Source: JABDLO01 sp035327565 (GTDB taxonomy: Bacteria; Bacteroidota; Bacteroidia; Chitinophagales; Saprospiraceae). From it: a stretch of DNA of 64,000 nt. Positions 19,317 to 28,564 of the stretch are shown in pieces. How positions within the stretch are numbered: position 1 is the first letter of the stretch; each line of letters starts with the position of its first letter. The translations under genes and the position numbers were made by a program. Under the pieces are notes generated by a model. That model worked only from the letters and a program-made list of their open reading frames with translations, searched no databases and had not been told where the DNA came from. The DNA is taken from assembly GCA_035327565.1 (NCBI GenBank), contig DAOLDB010000006.1, positions 1 to 64,000 of the forward strand. The letters run 5' to 3'.

Positions 19317-19347
19317 TTGACTATAAGTGAGTAAATTGCTATTTTTG
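19317..19347 (+). promoter_or_regulatory. Predicted promoter of the OmpA-type gene
   Basis: TTG (19317-19319), a 20-bp spacer and TATTTTTG (19340-19347) match the Bacteroidota promoter pattern closely. The start codon is at 19419, giving a leader of about 65 nt. Confidence 0.6.
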
Positions 19348-19418
19348 AGTAAATTTCATAAGAAATAAAACCTTTTAATTTTTTTGAAAACAGGCAAACC
19401 TATTCATTGTAGCCCAAT

Positions 19419-20627
19419 ATGATGCGGAATATATTTATGTCTCTGGTGTTTGCTGTAGGATCAATTTACTGTCTATGGTCACAGTCAGATGACCATATTT
19501 ACCTGACCAACCCCTCATTTGAAGGAACGCCCAGGAAAGGCATCCATATGTTTTATCTGGAAGGATGGAGAGATTGTGGGGCGATCAATTTTCCTTATGA
19601 ATCACCTCCTGACGTACATCCTGCGGATGCAGCCTGGGAGAATGAATCACCTACTTTTGACGGATATACTTATTTGGGGATGGTGGTGAGAGACAATGAC
19701 TCTTGGGAATCCGTATCTCAAAGATTATCAGGTACTATAGAAGGAAATAAATGCTATTCTTTTTCAGTGGCTTTGATGCGATCATCCCAGTACATCAGCG
19801 CTACCCGGTTAAGCATGAATAAATTAGAAAATTACCAGGAACCAGCCGTACTTCGTATTTGGGGAGGAAATGGATTTTGCCACCCTAAAGAATTATTAGC
19901 TGAATCCGATCCTGTATCTAACCGGGAATGGATAGTATATGAATTTGAGTTTCGTCCAAAACACGCTCATAATTATATCACATTAGAGGCTTTCTATAAA
20001 ACTCCTGTTTTGTTCCCATACAATGGCCACATATTATTGGACAAAGCCTCACATATTATGAGAATTCCTTGTGATGAGCTGGAAATTTTAGCCATGGAAG
20101 ATGATGTGAATGCTTTAGAACCAGAACAACCGATAAGTGTCCCGGTGATTAAAAAACCTGCAGTGCAAAAGGAAGTGAAGGATTTTACACAAGAACAAAA
20201 GGTGCAGGTTTCAAAAAATGAACCGGTGATGACCATCATGTCAGAGCTGAAGCGGGATCAGCTTAAAAAGGGACAGGTGTTGACCATAAAAAATTTATAT
20301 TTTGAAGCCGATACTTCCACCATCAGTGATAATTCATTTTTTGTTTTGGATGAAATATATACTTTCCTTAAATTTCATGAGGATATTGTCATAGAAATAG
20401 GAGGTCATACCAATGGTATACCTGAAGATGACTATTGTGACCGGTTGTCCACAGCACGTGCCAAAGCTGTTGCAGATTATCTGGTAAATCGTGGTATTTC
20501 ACCGAAGAAAATCCAATACAAAGGTTATGGGAAGCGGTACAGGATAGCGTCGGATAAAACCCAATACGGAAGGCAGAAAAACCAAAGGGTGGAGATCAAG
20601 ATCCTCGAATTTGCCACGTCAGGATAA
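19419..20627 (+). CDS. Exported OmpA-family protein with N-terminal beta-sandwich-like domain
   Basis: A signal peptide (about residues 1-20) is followed by a beta-rich domain beginning LTNPSFEGTPRKG and ending near residue 220, which resembles the carbohydrate-binding-like sandwich found in Bacteroidota surface proteins. A lysine/glutamate-rich linker follows (about 225-285). The C-terminal OmpA domain (about 290-398) has LYFEADTSTIS, IEIGGHTNG and LSTARAKAVADYLVNRGI with the usual peptidoglycan-contacting Asp/Arg positions, ending KNQRVEIKIL. It probably tethers the outer membrane or a surface domain to peptidoglycan. It ends 15 bp before the convergent amidohydrolase gene. Confidence 0.85.
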   Translation: MMRNIFMSLVFAVGSIYCLWSQSDDHIYLTNPSFEGTPRKGIHMFYLEGWRDCGAINFPYESPPDVHPADAAWENESPTFDGYTYLGMVVRDNDSWESVSQRLSGTIEGNKCYSFSVALMRSSQYISATRLSMNKLENYQEPAVLRIWGGNGFCHPKELLAESDPVSNREWIVYEFEFRPKHAHNYITLEAFYKTPVLFPYNGHILLDKASHIMRIPCDELEILAMEDDVNALEPEQPISVPVIKKPAVQKEVKDFTQEQKVQVSKNEPVMTIMSELKRDQLKKGQVLTIKNLYFEADTSTISDNSFFVLDEIYTFLKFHEDIVIEIGGHTNGIPEDDYCDRLSTARAKAVADYLVNRGISPKKIQYKGYGKRYRIASDKTQYGRQKNQRVEIKILEFATSG

Positions 20628-20642
20628 TTCAATGGATAGGTG

Positions 20643-21830
20643 TTATCCCAGTCTTACCACGCTGGCTTTAGAAATGTCTATTTTATTTCCTTGTAATTTG
20701 CAATCAATCAGGACCATGCCAGGTCGTGTCCCTTTTTTAAAAGAGCCTAATTCATCTTTCCACCCTAATGCTTTAGCCCCATTGGAAGTGGCCCATTGGA
20801 AAAGTACATGCAAAGGAATAAAGGATTTGTATTTATAGATGGTTTTTATTTCCTCCAAAACTGAAAGCTGCCAGTTTGAACTGAGACTGTCTGTGCCTAT
20901 AGTCATGACTGCTTGAGTATCTATGAATGCGGAATAGTCAGGAAGGGAATTTTCTATATATAAATTGGCATTTGGACAAGTGGCCCAGAAAACTTTGTTG
21001 TTCCAATTGTGAGCAGTAACAATATCTTCCTTGCGGGTAGTGGTATTATGGACGAAAAGAATATTTTGCCTGGGGTCTAAATGTTCGATGGCATAATGAA
21101 TAGAGGATTTGCCGGTATGATGGAAATGTTCAAGTGTAAAACCAAAAAACTGAAAGAATGAATGAAAATCACCTTTATTTTTCCTGAAAAGCAGGTTTTC
21201 ATGTATGGTTTCCTGATTATGTATACTGACCGTACTCCCTGTTTCATTTTGGTTCCTAATAAACTCAAAGAGCCGGTTCGTGACAGTATAAGGAGCATGA
21301 GGAGCATAAGCTACCTTGTTTTTGCCTTTTTTCAGGGAGAATGATTCATGCACTTTTTGATATTGTTGAATGGTCTGTGCAGTCATCGAAGCTTGCAGAA
21401 AATCAAACATTTCTACAAAAGTATAATATCTGATTGGACTTCTTGATTTTACCGGTAGTGTATCGGTTTTATTGGAAATATCTCCCACCGCAGAGATGCC
21501 GGCATTGTACATGGCTTCATCCTGTATTTGTATGGCATCATCAATCAATTCCTGTTCAAAATCCCTGTACCCTACTACCGATTGAAGGAATGGCAATAAA
21601 CCGGTTCCTGTTGGAATAAGTCCTGCCATGTGGGAAAGCTCCAAATGGCAATGTGTATTGACAAAACCGGGACATAGTATCCCCTTTATAAAGTGAATTT
21701 CAGAGGGATCGAATGAGGAAACTTCTGTGATGTCCAGAATCTTTCCCGAGTCACTGATTAATACTTTATCAGATAGAAACTCTCCTTCTCCGGTGAAAAG
21801 TAAATCAGGACTTAGTTTTTCAATGGCCAT
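20643..21830 (-). CDS. Amidohydrolase, aminofutalosine-deaminase-like
   Basis: Metal-dependent deaminase of the amidohydrolase superfamily (SAH deaminase/chlorohydrolase group). The metal ligands are visible: NTHCHLELSH (HxH, near residue 60), YAPHAPYT (near 190), SIHNQE (near 220) and TIGTDSLSSN (metal Asp near 315). The HCHLELSH form is the one I associate with enzymes annotated as aminodeoxyfutalosine deaminases of the futalosine route to menaquinone. No other menaquinone gene is in the window, so the specific substrate is inference. At 395 aa the length fits. Cytoplasmic. A convergent neighbour ends 15 bp away. Confidence 0.75.
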   Translation of the reverse strand: MAIEKLSPDLLFTGEGEFLSDKVLISDSGKILDITEVSSFDPSEIHFIKGILCPGFVNTHCHLELSHMAGLIPTGTGLLPFLQSVVGYRDFEQELIDDAIQIQDEAMYNAGISAVGDISNKTDTLPVKSRSPIRYYTFVEMFDFLQASMTAQTIQQYQKVHESFSLKKGKNKVAYAPHAPYTVTNRLFEFIRNQNETGSTVSIHNQETIHENLLFRKNKGDFHSFFQFFGFTLEHFHHTGKSSIHYAIEHLDPRQNILFVHNTTTRKEDIVTAHNWNNKVFWATCPNANLYIENSLPDYSAFIDTQAVMTIGTDSLSSNWQLSVLEEIKTIYKYKSFIPLHVLFQWATSNGAKALGWKDELGSFKKGTRPGMVLIDCKLQGNKIDISKASVVRLG

Positions 21831-22212
21831 AAACGGGATAATTAATGGGTTAATTTAATGGTATAATTTTTAAGCTTTATGATTCGATAGGTAATATTAA
21901 AATGAAAGTAAGAAGATTCAATTGGATGTTTTTTAATTTCTGTTTCACAAATTTAAGTTGTTCTCCGCAGTTTTTTTTATATCCCGCAGATTGCCAAGAT
22001 AGACTATGATCAATTTATTAAAATAGTTTTTTTTATACATTTAAATATCTAAGCATTAATAGTCATTAGGTTGTATGGAATGGAAAAATTTGAATTATTA
22101 TTGATAGTTTTTAAAAGGATGGGTACGTTTGCAGAGGATTGCAATGGTTGCAAATCTTAAAATATTCACTCCTTTATTGAAGTAAAGAAGGAAGATAAAA
22201 AACTAAAGAAAT
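21831..22212. other. Divergent intergenic region with promoter and weak repeat remnant
   Basis: Separates the leftward amidohydrolase from the rightward amidase/M14 lipoprotein. It contains the promoter at 22101-22131. A CCGCAG...CCCGCAGATT stretch near 21966-21994 resembles part of the palindromic repeat family found at 44.3 kb, but is too short to be called a copy. Confidence 0.5.
22101..22131 (+). promoter_or_regulatory. Predicted promoter of the amidase/M14 lipoprotein gene
   Basis: TTG (22101-22103), a 20-bp spacer and TACGTTTG (22124-22131) match the Bacteroidota -33/-7 pattern. The ATG is at 22213, so the leader is about 75 nt. Confidence 0.6.
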
Positions 22213-24324
22213 ATGGTGAATTTGATTGGGCTTACATTGGGTACAAATGCTGTTGATTTGAGTTTTCAGTACAAATTGTATAGAATTACAATTTGTATTG
22301 TACTGGCAATGTTATTGGCTTCCTGCAGCCCGTCGCTGCGCATTGTGGATAAGCCCATTACTTTTAATGAAGAAAGAAAAGAGTTATCACTGCAATACAT
22401 GGTTCAGCGCCATGGGATCAAATCGCAGGAAGCCAGCATAGTCCCCAGAATGATTGTGGTTCATTGGACTGCCATTCCAGATCTGGATAGATCATTTCAG
22501 GCTTTTTCAGATCCGAAACTTCCTTCACATAGAGAAAGCATTGCTTCAGCTTCATCACTGAATGTATCTGCGCATTTCCTGGTGGACAGAGACGGAACTG
22601 TATTTCAACTGATTCCTGAAACAACTTTTGCACGACATGTAATTGGCTTAAATCATTGCGCAATTGGTATTGAAAATGTTGGAGACGGAGACAATTTTCC
22701 TCTTACAGACGAGCAATTAAAGTCCAATATTCGCTTGATCAAAAAATTGTTGTCTCAATATCCCATTGATTATGTGATCGGACATCACGAGTATCAAAAT
22801 TTTGTAAGTCATCCATTATGGAAGGAGACCGATCCGCAATACCTCACTGAAAAGTCTGATCCCGGAGAGGAATTTATGTTGAAAATAAGGAGGGCACTCC
22901 AGGGGCTGGGATTAAAGGAAGTTCCCGAAAGATCAGGGATATCCGAAAGTTTATATGCCATATACGAAAATTACAAACAACCCTCAATTACTTACAGGAG
23001 GTTCAAACATGCAGATATCGAACCTCTGATTCTTTCACTCCGGGGTAAACCCCACTTTAATGTAACGAAAGTTGGGGAGTCAATTGAAGGCAAAAGCATA
23101 CATCTGGTGAGCTACGGCAATGGTAGCATACCGGTTTACCTTTGGTCTCAAATGCATGGCGATGAACCGACTGCTACGATGGCTTTAATGGATATTTTTC
23201 AATTTCTGGAAGATGATGAACATATGTATGAATTTAAAAGAGCATTAAGGGATAAACTTACACTTCATTTCATTCCCCTGCTTAATCCTGATGGGGCGGA
23301 CAATTATCAGAGAAGAAATGCTTTAGGAGTAGATCTTAACCGGGATGCTTTGCGTCTGCAAAATCCGGAATCCCAAATTCTTAAAAGGGTCAGGGATAGC
23401 TTGCAGGCCGTTTGGGGATTCAATTTACATGATCAAAGCAGGTATTACGGAGCGGGAGTAAATAATCCTCACACTGCAACAGTTTCATTTCTGGCACCCG
23501 CTTATGATTATGAAAAGAATATCAATACAGTAAGAGGCAATGCCATGCGATTGATCGGAGTGATGAATCAGATCTTGCAACAATACATTCCGGGAAAAAT
23601 TGCCAAATACAATGATGATTTCGAACCCAGAGCTTTTGGTGATAATATTCAAAAATGGGGCACAAGTACCATTCTGATAGAATCGGGCGGGTTAAAGGGG
23701 GATAGGGAAAAACAATATATTCGTAAGCTGCATTTTATTGCAATTTTAAGTGCTTTTCATCATATTGCTCAAGGGACTTTCCAGGAGTACGGCCTCGATA
23801 TTTACAATCAAATCCCTTTTAATGACAGCAATGCCTTTCACGATTTGATTTTGAGAAAACTTACCATAGAAAAAAATGGAAGTAAATATATAATGGATGT
23901 AGCGTTCAGGTACTCCGAAATTGAATTGGAGGATGGACGAACATTTTACCTGAGGGCAGGAGTTTCTGATCTGGGCGATATGTCCACGATGTTTGGATAT
24001 GAAGACTATGACATGGAAAGTATTCATTTTCAGCCTGGTAAAATATATCCGGAGGTATTTCAGGATCATGTAACCTTACAATCACAAGATGTTATGGCAC
24101 TTATGCAACAGGGATTTACCGTGTTCAGGATTGCGGAATCTATGGATCCAATAACAGCGAGTAATTTACCTTATAAAACGGTTTCTCCTGCTTATGCTGG
24201 ATCTGAGGAGATCCGGTTTGGTAGTAATCCTTCAGGTATTTTAATGAAAAATGGAAGAGTTATATACTTTTTAAATAACGGGCATGTATTTGACGGTTCC
24301 GGAAGGAAAGTGATGTCACATTAA
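22213..24324 (+). CDS. Lipoprotein fusing an N-acetylmuramoyl-L-alanine amidase (Amidase_2) and an M14 zinc carboxypeptidase-like domain
   Basis: The lipobox LLASC puts the acylated cysteine at C38. Residues about 75-225 form an Amidase_2 domain with zinc histidines in VVHW (H84), ARHVIG and IGHHEY, and the SDPGEEF motif in place of the usual DPG. Residues about 290-520 form an M14 carboxypeptidase domain: MHGDEP supplies H315/E318, NLHDQ supplies the third zinc ligand (about 406), and ILIESGG holds the likely catalytic Glu (about 490). The last 150 residues are beta-rich. Both metal sites look intact. It would cut muropeptides twice, releasing the peptide and then trimming it, in the periplasm. 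The DASS transporter starts 9 bp downstream. Confidence 0.85.
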   Translation: MVNLIGLTLGTNAVDLSFQYKLYRITICIVLAMLLASCSPSLRIVDKPITFNEERKELSLQYMVQRHGIKSQEASIVPRMIVVHWTAIPDLDRSFQAFSDPKLPSHRESIASASSLNVSAHFLVDRDGTVFQLIPETTFARHVIGLNHCAIGIENVGDGDNFPLTDEQLKSNIRLIKKLLSQYPIDYVIGHHEYQNFVSHPLWKETDPQYLTEKSDPGEEFMLKIRRALQGLGLKEVPERSGISESLYAIYENYKQPSITYRRFKHADIEPLILSLRGKPHFNVTKVGESIEGKSIHLVSYGNGSIPVYLWSQMHGDEPTATMALMDIFQFLEDDEHMYEFKRALRDKLTLHFIPLLNPDGADNYQRRNALGVDLNRDALRLQNPESQILKRVRDSLQAVWGFNLHDQSRYYGAGVNNPHTATVSFLAPAYDYEKNINTVRGNAMRLIGVMNQILQQYIPGKIAKYNDDFEPRAFGDNIQKWGTSTILIESGGLKGDREKQYIRKLHFIAILSAFHHIAQGTFQEYGLDIYNQIPFNDSNAFHDLILRKLTIEKNGSKYIMDVAFRYSEIELEDGRTFYLRAGVSDLGDMSTMFGYEDYDMESIHFQPGKIYPEVFQDHVTLQSQDVMALMQQGFTVFRIAESMDPITASNLPYKTVSPAYAGSEEIRFGSNPSGILMKNGRVIYFLNNGHVFDGSGRKVMSH

Positions 24325-24333
24325 GCACAGATT

Positions 24334-25809
24334 ATGGATCAGGAACCCCGGGACAGGAAGAATCAACTATGGAGATGGAGCATTTATTTAGGGGTGGGTA
24401 TTTTTATACTGTTGATCCCTGTTCCCCGTGATATTTCTCCTGAGGGGTGGCATGTGTTTGCGGTTTTTTGTGCCACTATAGCCGGATTTCTTTCCAGGCC
24501 TTTGAGCATGGGGCCAGTAGTATTCATATCCATTGTATTGCTTGGGTTGGGAGAGGGAATCCGGTATCGCATCCTCGGTATAGATAAGAGCCAAAGGCTT
24601 TTAAATTTTACAAGATTGCAGGAGGGTTTTGGCGATGGTACGGCATGGTTGGTTGTGGCCGCTTTTTTATTGGCGGGGGTGGTCATTGAAACAGGATTGG
24701 GGAAGAGGATTTCATTCATTTTGATTAAAAAGTGGGGTCGTACGCTCAGAGGATTGTCGTATGCGATTTGTGGTTCTGAATTGATTCTGGCACCATTTAT
24801 ACCATCCAACACAGCACGAGGCGGAGGTCTTATGGCGCCTATTGTCAATGCATTGGCTCATACATTAGGATCCACTCCTTCACACCATCCGGAAAAAGCC
24901 GGCAAATTTTTGGTTTTGACCGGATCACACTCCAATTTGATTACTTCATCCATGTTTTTGACAGCAATGGCGGCAAATCCCATTGCGGCCAGATTGGGCT
25001 CTGATATTATGGGTGTTGAATTTTCATGGGGCATTTGGTTGATGGGAAGCATTGTTCCCGGCTTGTTGGGTTTGTTATTATTGCCCATTGTACTGGAAAG
25101 ATTGGTACAACCCACATTAGTCAGTACGAAGGAAGCCAGAAACCTTGCTCATGAGGAATTATCAAAGTTAGGACCGGTCAACCGAAATCAGAGAATATTG
25201 GCCGGGGTAATGCTGGCACTGCTTGTATTGTGGGCATCTTCTTTCATTCATGGTTTAGATGCTGTTCTGATAGCCTGGTTAGGATTAGTGGTTTTACTCA
25301 TTGTAGGGGTTACTCATTGGAAATCATATTGTCAAAATGCCGGTGCATGGGATGCGCTTATTTGGTTGGGAGGTATGATAACCATGGCCAACATTTTGAG
25401 AGAAGAAGGCGTGGTGCGTTGGTTTGCTCAGACGGTCAATACACAAATGGAGACACTAGACCATTGGCCTGCATTAGGAATACTTATTCTTTTAGCCATC
25501 ATCTACTTTTATTCTATGTATGGTTTTGCAATGCTTACCGGACATATTATGGCTTTTATTGCCGCTTTTATAACTATTGCTTCAGAGCTACATATGCCTC
25601 CATTTATAACCATTGCCCTGTTTGCCTATTTTTCTACTTTGTGTGCCTGTCTGACCAATTATTCAAGTGGTCCGGTGATCATATATTTTGGATTGGAGTA
25701 TGTTGAAATTGGCCGTTGGTTCAAAGTGGGATTTATTATTTCGATCTTTCATATGCTTATTTGGTTAGGAGGAGGGCTAATCTGGTGGAAGATTTTGGGA
25801 TGGTGGTAA
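24334..25809 (+). CDS. DASS-family sodium:anion (dicarboxylate) symporter
   Basis: Inner-membrane transporter of the SLC13/CitT (DASS) family, which usually imports di- or tricarboxylates with sodium. The sequence is hydrophobic throughout with about a dozen membrane segments. The two sodium-site hairpins are recognisable as PSNTARGGG (near residue 156) plus HSNLITSS (near 200), and the C-terminal ACLTNYSSGP repeat. At 491 aa the length is normal. It follows the amidase/M14 lipoprotein by 9 bp, so the two are one transcript. That context suggests an acidic product of wall-peptide turnover as the cargo, which is only inference. Confidence 0.85.
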   Translation: MDQEPRDRKNQLWRWSIYLGVGIFILLIPVPRDISPEGWHVFAVFCATIAGFLSRPLSMGPVVFISIVLLGLGEGIRYRILGIDKSQRLLNFTRLQEGFGDGTAWLVVAAFLLAGVVIETGLGKRISFILIKKWGRTLRGLSYAICGSELILAPFIPSNTARGGGLMAPIVNALAHTLGSTPSHHPEKAGKFLVLTGSHSNLITSSMFLTAMAANPIAARLGSDIMGVEFSWGIWLMGSIVPGLLGLLLLPIVLERLVQPTLVSTKEARNLAHEELSKLGPVNRNQRILAGVMLALLVLWASSFIHGLDAVLIAWLGLVVLLIVGVTHWKSYCQNAGAWDALIWLGGMITMANILREEGVVRWFAQTVNTQMETLDHWPALGILILLAIIYFYSMYGFAMLTGHIMAFIAAFITIASELHMPPFITIALFAYFSTLCACLTNYSSGPVIIYFGLEYVEIGRWFKVGFIISIFHMLIWLGGGLIWWKILGWW

Positions 25810-25915
25810 TTTCATCCCTGATTTGGGTTTATTGAAGTCAAATTCATTGAAAAATACTTTAATCTTTAAATATTTTCACATATTGCGTTCTTTGATCATT
25901 TGAACAACATCCGTT

Positions 25916-27280
25916 ATGAATAATAGAGTATCACAATTGTTGAAAACCACCATGAAGATTTTTCTGCATCTGTTCATATTGGGATTGTTTACTACACTGC
26001 ATTCTCAGATAGTATTATATGTAGATCATACAGCGACAGGCAGTAATAATGGAGAATCCTGGAATGATGCCTTTCCTACTTTACAGGCTGCGCTGAATGT
26101 GGTCAATGACGCAGCTAATGCGGGTACATCTTATGCAGTATGGGTGGCTCAGGGTACATATTATCCGGATGAAGGACCTGGGGTTATCAACAATGACCGA
26201 TCAGCTTCATTCAGAATTCAAAGGGATGGAGTAGAGTTATACGGTGGATTTCCTAATGGAGGAGGGAATGACACTTTTCTTGCACGGAACTGGCAAACTT
26301 TTCCTACCATCCTCTCCGGGGATATCGATCAGAATGGGGAACGCGATGAAAATTCTTATCATGTAATTTTTCTGGGTAATATGGTTTCCGAGACTTTCAT
26401 CACCAATGCAACAATTATTGATGGATTCATCATTGCGAATGGAAATGCGGATGCTGATGAAAACGATATGACGAATGATAATTTTCCGGACTTTATTGGA
26501 GGAGGTATATATTGTCATGGACAAGGTGAAGGATTTGGATGTAGTCCACTACTTGTGAATCTGATTTTTACTAACAATTTTGCCTATTATGGCGGGGGTT
26601 TGGCAAATAATGGAACTAATGGGGGAATAAGTAATCCCGTCATCATCAATTGTTTATTTTTCAGTAATGAGTCCGATGGTTTTGGGGGAGGAATTGTCAA
26701 TGGAGGTTTTAATGGAGGAGAAAGTAGTCCAACAATAATTAATACAACGCTTTCGCAAAACAGCGCATTGATTGGAGGTGGGATGCTAAACTTTCAGGGT
26801 TCAATGGATTCTGAAGATGAAGTTACTCCTGGAGTCACCAATCCTGTTATTATCAATTCTATTTTCTGGGGGAATACAGCTCAAAATGGTGAAGAGATAT
26901 TTGTTTATGGAGAAGGGGGGAGTGCTACATTCAGTATTATCAGAGGTGATTGTCCTGCTGGTCTCTCTTGTGATATGACTGTATATGATGTTGATCCGCT
27001 GTTTCTGAATTCAGGTATTGGAAATTTTCGTCTCCTGGCAGGATCACCGGGGATTAATGCAGGAAGCAATTCGGGGGTTCCTTCGGGAATTAACAGAGAT
27101 CTGGCTGCAAACGCACGAATTGTAGATTCGGTTGTTGATATAGGTGCCTACGAATTCAGAGCCGGCGCAATACCGGCGCTGGAAACCTGGGGTTTGCTTA
27201 TTCTTGCATTGATGCTGATTATCGCTGCAATGGTACAAATGCGTTGGACGAAGACATTGAGCAGATCATTGTCTAAGTAA
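25916..27280 (+). CDS. Exported right-handed beta-helix protein with IPTL-type C-terminal sorting signal
   Basis: A signal peptide (about residues 13-30 if M13, MKIFLHLF, is the start) leads into a domain starting YVDHTATGSNNGESWNDAFPTLQAAL, the standard opening of secreted parallel beta-helix or 'choice-of-anchor' proteins. Glycine-rich coils (GGGIYC, GGGLANNG, GGGIVNGG, GGGMLN) mark successive turns. The C-terminus has AIPALETWGLLILALML followed by more hydrophobic residues and a basic tail, matching the IPTL-CTERM sorting signal (IPTLSxWG, then a membrane helix, then basic residues). Function may be surface adhesion or polysaccharide binding. It is transcribed alone. Confidence 0.8.
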   Translation: MNNRVSQLLKTTMKIFLHLFILGLFTTLHSQIVLYVDHTATGSNNGESWNDAFPTLQAALNVVNDAANAGTSYAVWVAQGTYYPDEGPGVINNDRSASFRIQRDGVELYGGFPNGGGNDTFLARNWQTFPTILSGDIDQNGERDENSYHVIFLGNMVSETFITNATIIDGFIIANGNADADENDMTNDNFPDFIGGGIYCHGQGEGFGCSPLLVNLIFTNNFAYYGGGLANNGTNGGISNPVIINCLFFSNESDGFGGGIVNGGFNGGESSPTIINTTLSQNSALIGGGMLNFQGSMDSEDEVTPGVTNPVIINSIFWGNTAQNGEEIFVYGEGGSATFSIIRGDCPAGLSCDMTVYDVDPLFLNSGIGNFRLLAGSPGINAGSNSGVPSGINRDLAANARIVDSVVDIGAYEFRAGAIPALETWGLLILALMLIIAAMVQMRWTKTLSRSLSK

Positions 27281-27349
27281 TCAAAAAACAATCTTCATTA
27301 CTATTTAATTTATTGAATTTAGAGCCTGATAAAGATATCAGCCATCATC

Positions 27350-28240
27350 TCAAACATGAACGGCTCTCTCTTTTGATTTTTTCTCAAAAAATTCATTCAT
27401 GTATTCGCTGGGTGTACATTCCTTCACTGACCTGAATTGTTTATTGAAGTTTGAGACATTTCCAAAGCCGCTTTCGTAGGCAATCTGCCCGATACTTAAG
27501 TTTCCTTCCAGAAGTAATTTGCATGCATAGCCTACCCGGATTTCATTCAGATATTTTACGAAAGGCTGATTGGTTCTTTCTTTAAAGAAACGACAAAATG
27601 AAGTTTTGGTCATATTGGATATATTAGCGACATCAGCCACACTAATATCCTGTTGGAAATTTTTAAGGACATACTCATACACCTTGTTGATGCGATGATC
27701 TTGTGACGAATCAAAGGTATATACATAGCTGTTGCTAGCCAAAAAAGTTAGTCCAGGAGAAACGCTGATACTTTGCAATATCTGAAGAAGTTTAATAATT
27801 CGTTCCAGCCCCTTCGTTTCTGGAAGCACCATTAATTTTTCCTTTACTATCATTTTGGTTTGCGGATCAGTAACGCGTATACCCCGGGAGGCTTTTTTTA
27901 AAAGTTCGTTGAGAACATGCACTTCCGGTAGCTCATATATTTTGTCCCCTAAAAAATTATACAGAAAATGTACGGAAATCGTTTCAGTATAATAGTCCGG
28001 AACTTTATCAATTTCACTCCTCCATTCGTGGGGAAGGTTAGGTCCTAACAGGGTCATTTCATTATGATCGTATTCGATCATTTTATCGCCTACAAAAAAG
28101 GTACCTCTGCCTCTGTGGATGTAAGTGAGTTCAAATTCCGGATGGTAGTGCCATGGAATTCTGGAATAGGGATCTCCGTTTTTCCATGCTTTAAATGATT
28201 CGTTAGATGCCTCCACATGGCGCATCAAAATGGGTTTCAT
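27350..28240 (-). CDS. AraC-family regulator with cupin sensor domain
   Basis: Transcription factor. The N-terminal cupin-like domain (about residues 15-110) has WHYHPEFELTYI and PHEW, like AraC-type ligand-binding domains. The two helix-turn-helix motifs are in the C-terminal 100 residues: SVADVANISNMTKTSFCRFFKE and SIGQIAYESGFGNVSNFNKQFR, ending TPSEY. At 296 aa it is typical. It is divergent from susC across 324 bp, so it is the likely regulator of the whole rightward sugar-utilisation cluster. No sigma/anti-sigma pair or hybrid two-component system is present in the locus. Confidence 0.93.
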   Translation of the reverse strand: MKPILMRHVEASNESFKAWKNGDPYSRIPWHYHPEFELTYIHRGRGTFFVGDKMIEYDHNEMTLLGPNLPHEWRSEIDKVPDYYTETISVHFLYNFLGDKIYELPEVHVLNELLKKASRGIRVTDPQTKMIVKEKLMVLPETKGLERIIKLLQILQSISVSPGLTFLASNSYVYTFDSSQDHRINKVYEYVLKNFQQDISVADVANISNMTKTSFCRFFKERTNQPFVKYLNEIRVGYACKLLLEGNLSIGQIAYESGFGNVSNFNKQFRSVKECTPSEYMNEFFEKKSKERAVHV

Positions 28241-28564
28241 GGCTTCAATGATTTTATATTATCTTAAAAAAGTAACACTAAGATAATATTTTATTAATAA
28301 CTGATAAAATTGTATTATTTCTGAAAGCAAATTCATTAAATATTTGTGTCATTGGATTTTAGTCATATTATATATTACTCGCAAGATATAATGTATAAGG
28401 AATGAATTAAAATGAGTCTCTTTATAGAATAATTATTGGTTTGTGCCGGTCGTAACTGCAATAGCTGCGAATAAAATTTTAGTCTTTTATTTTCCGGAGT
28501 GAAGAGATTTTTCAAAGTATATAATTTTTACGCATACTATTTATAACTATAACAAAAATGTGAT
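28241..28564. other. Divergent control region between araC-type regulator and susC
   Basis: A very AT-rich stretch that must hold both divergent promoters and the AraC-type operator. No exact TAnnTTTG box and no convincing operator repeat could be picked by eye. No gene is seen. Confidence 0.5.

Noticed and set aside
25230..25706. 158-aa plus-strand frame inside the transporter gene
   Set aside because: An alternate frame of the DASS gene; the composition is odd (Cys/Tyr-rich) as expected for an out-of-frame reading.
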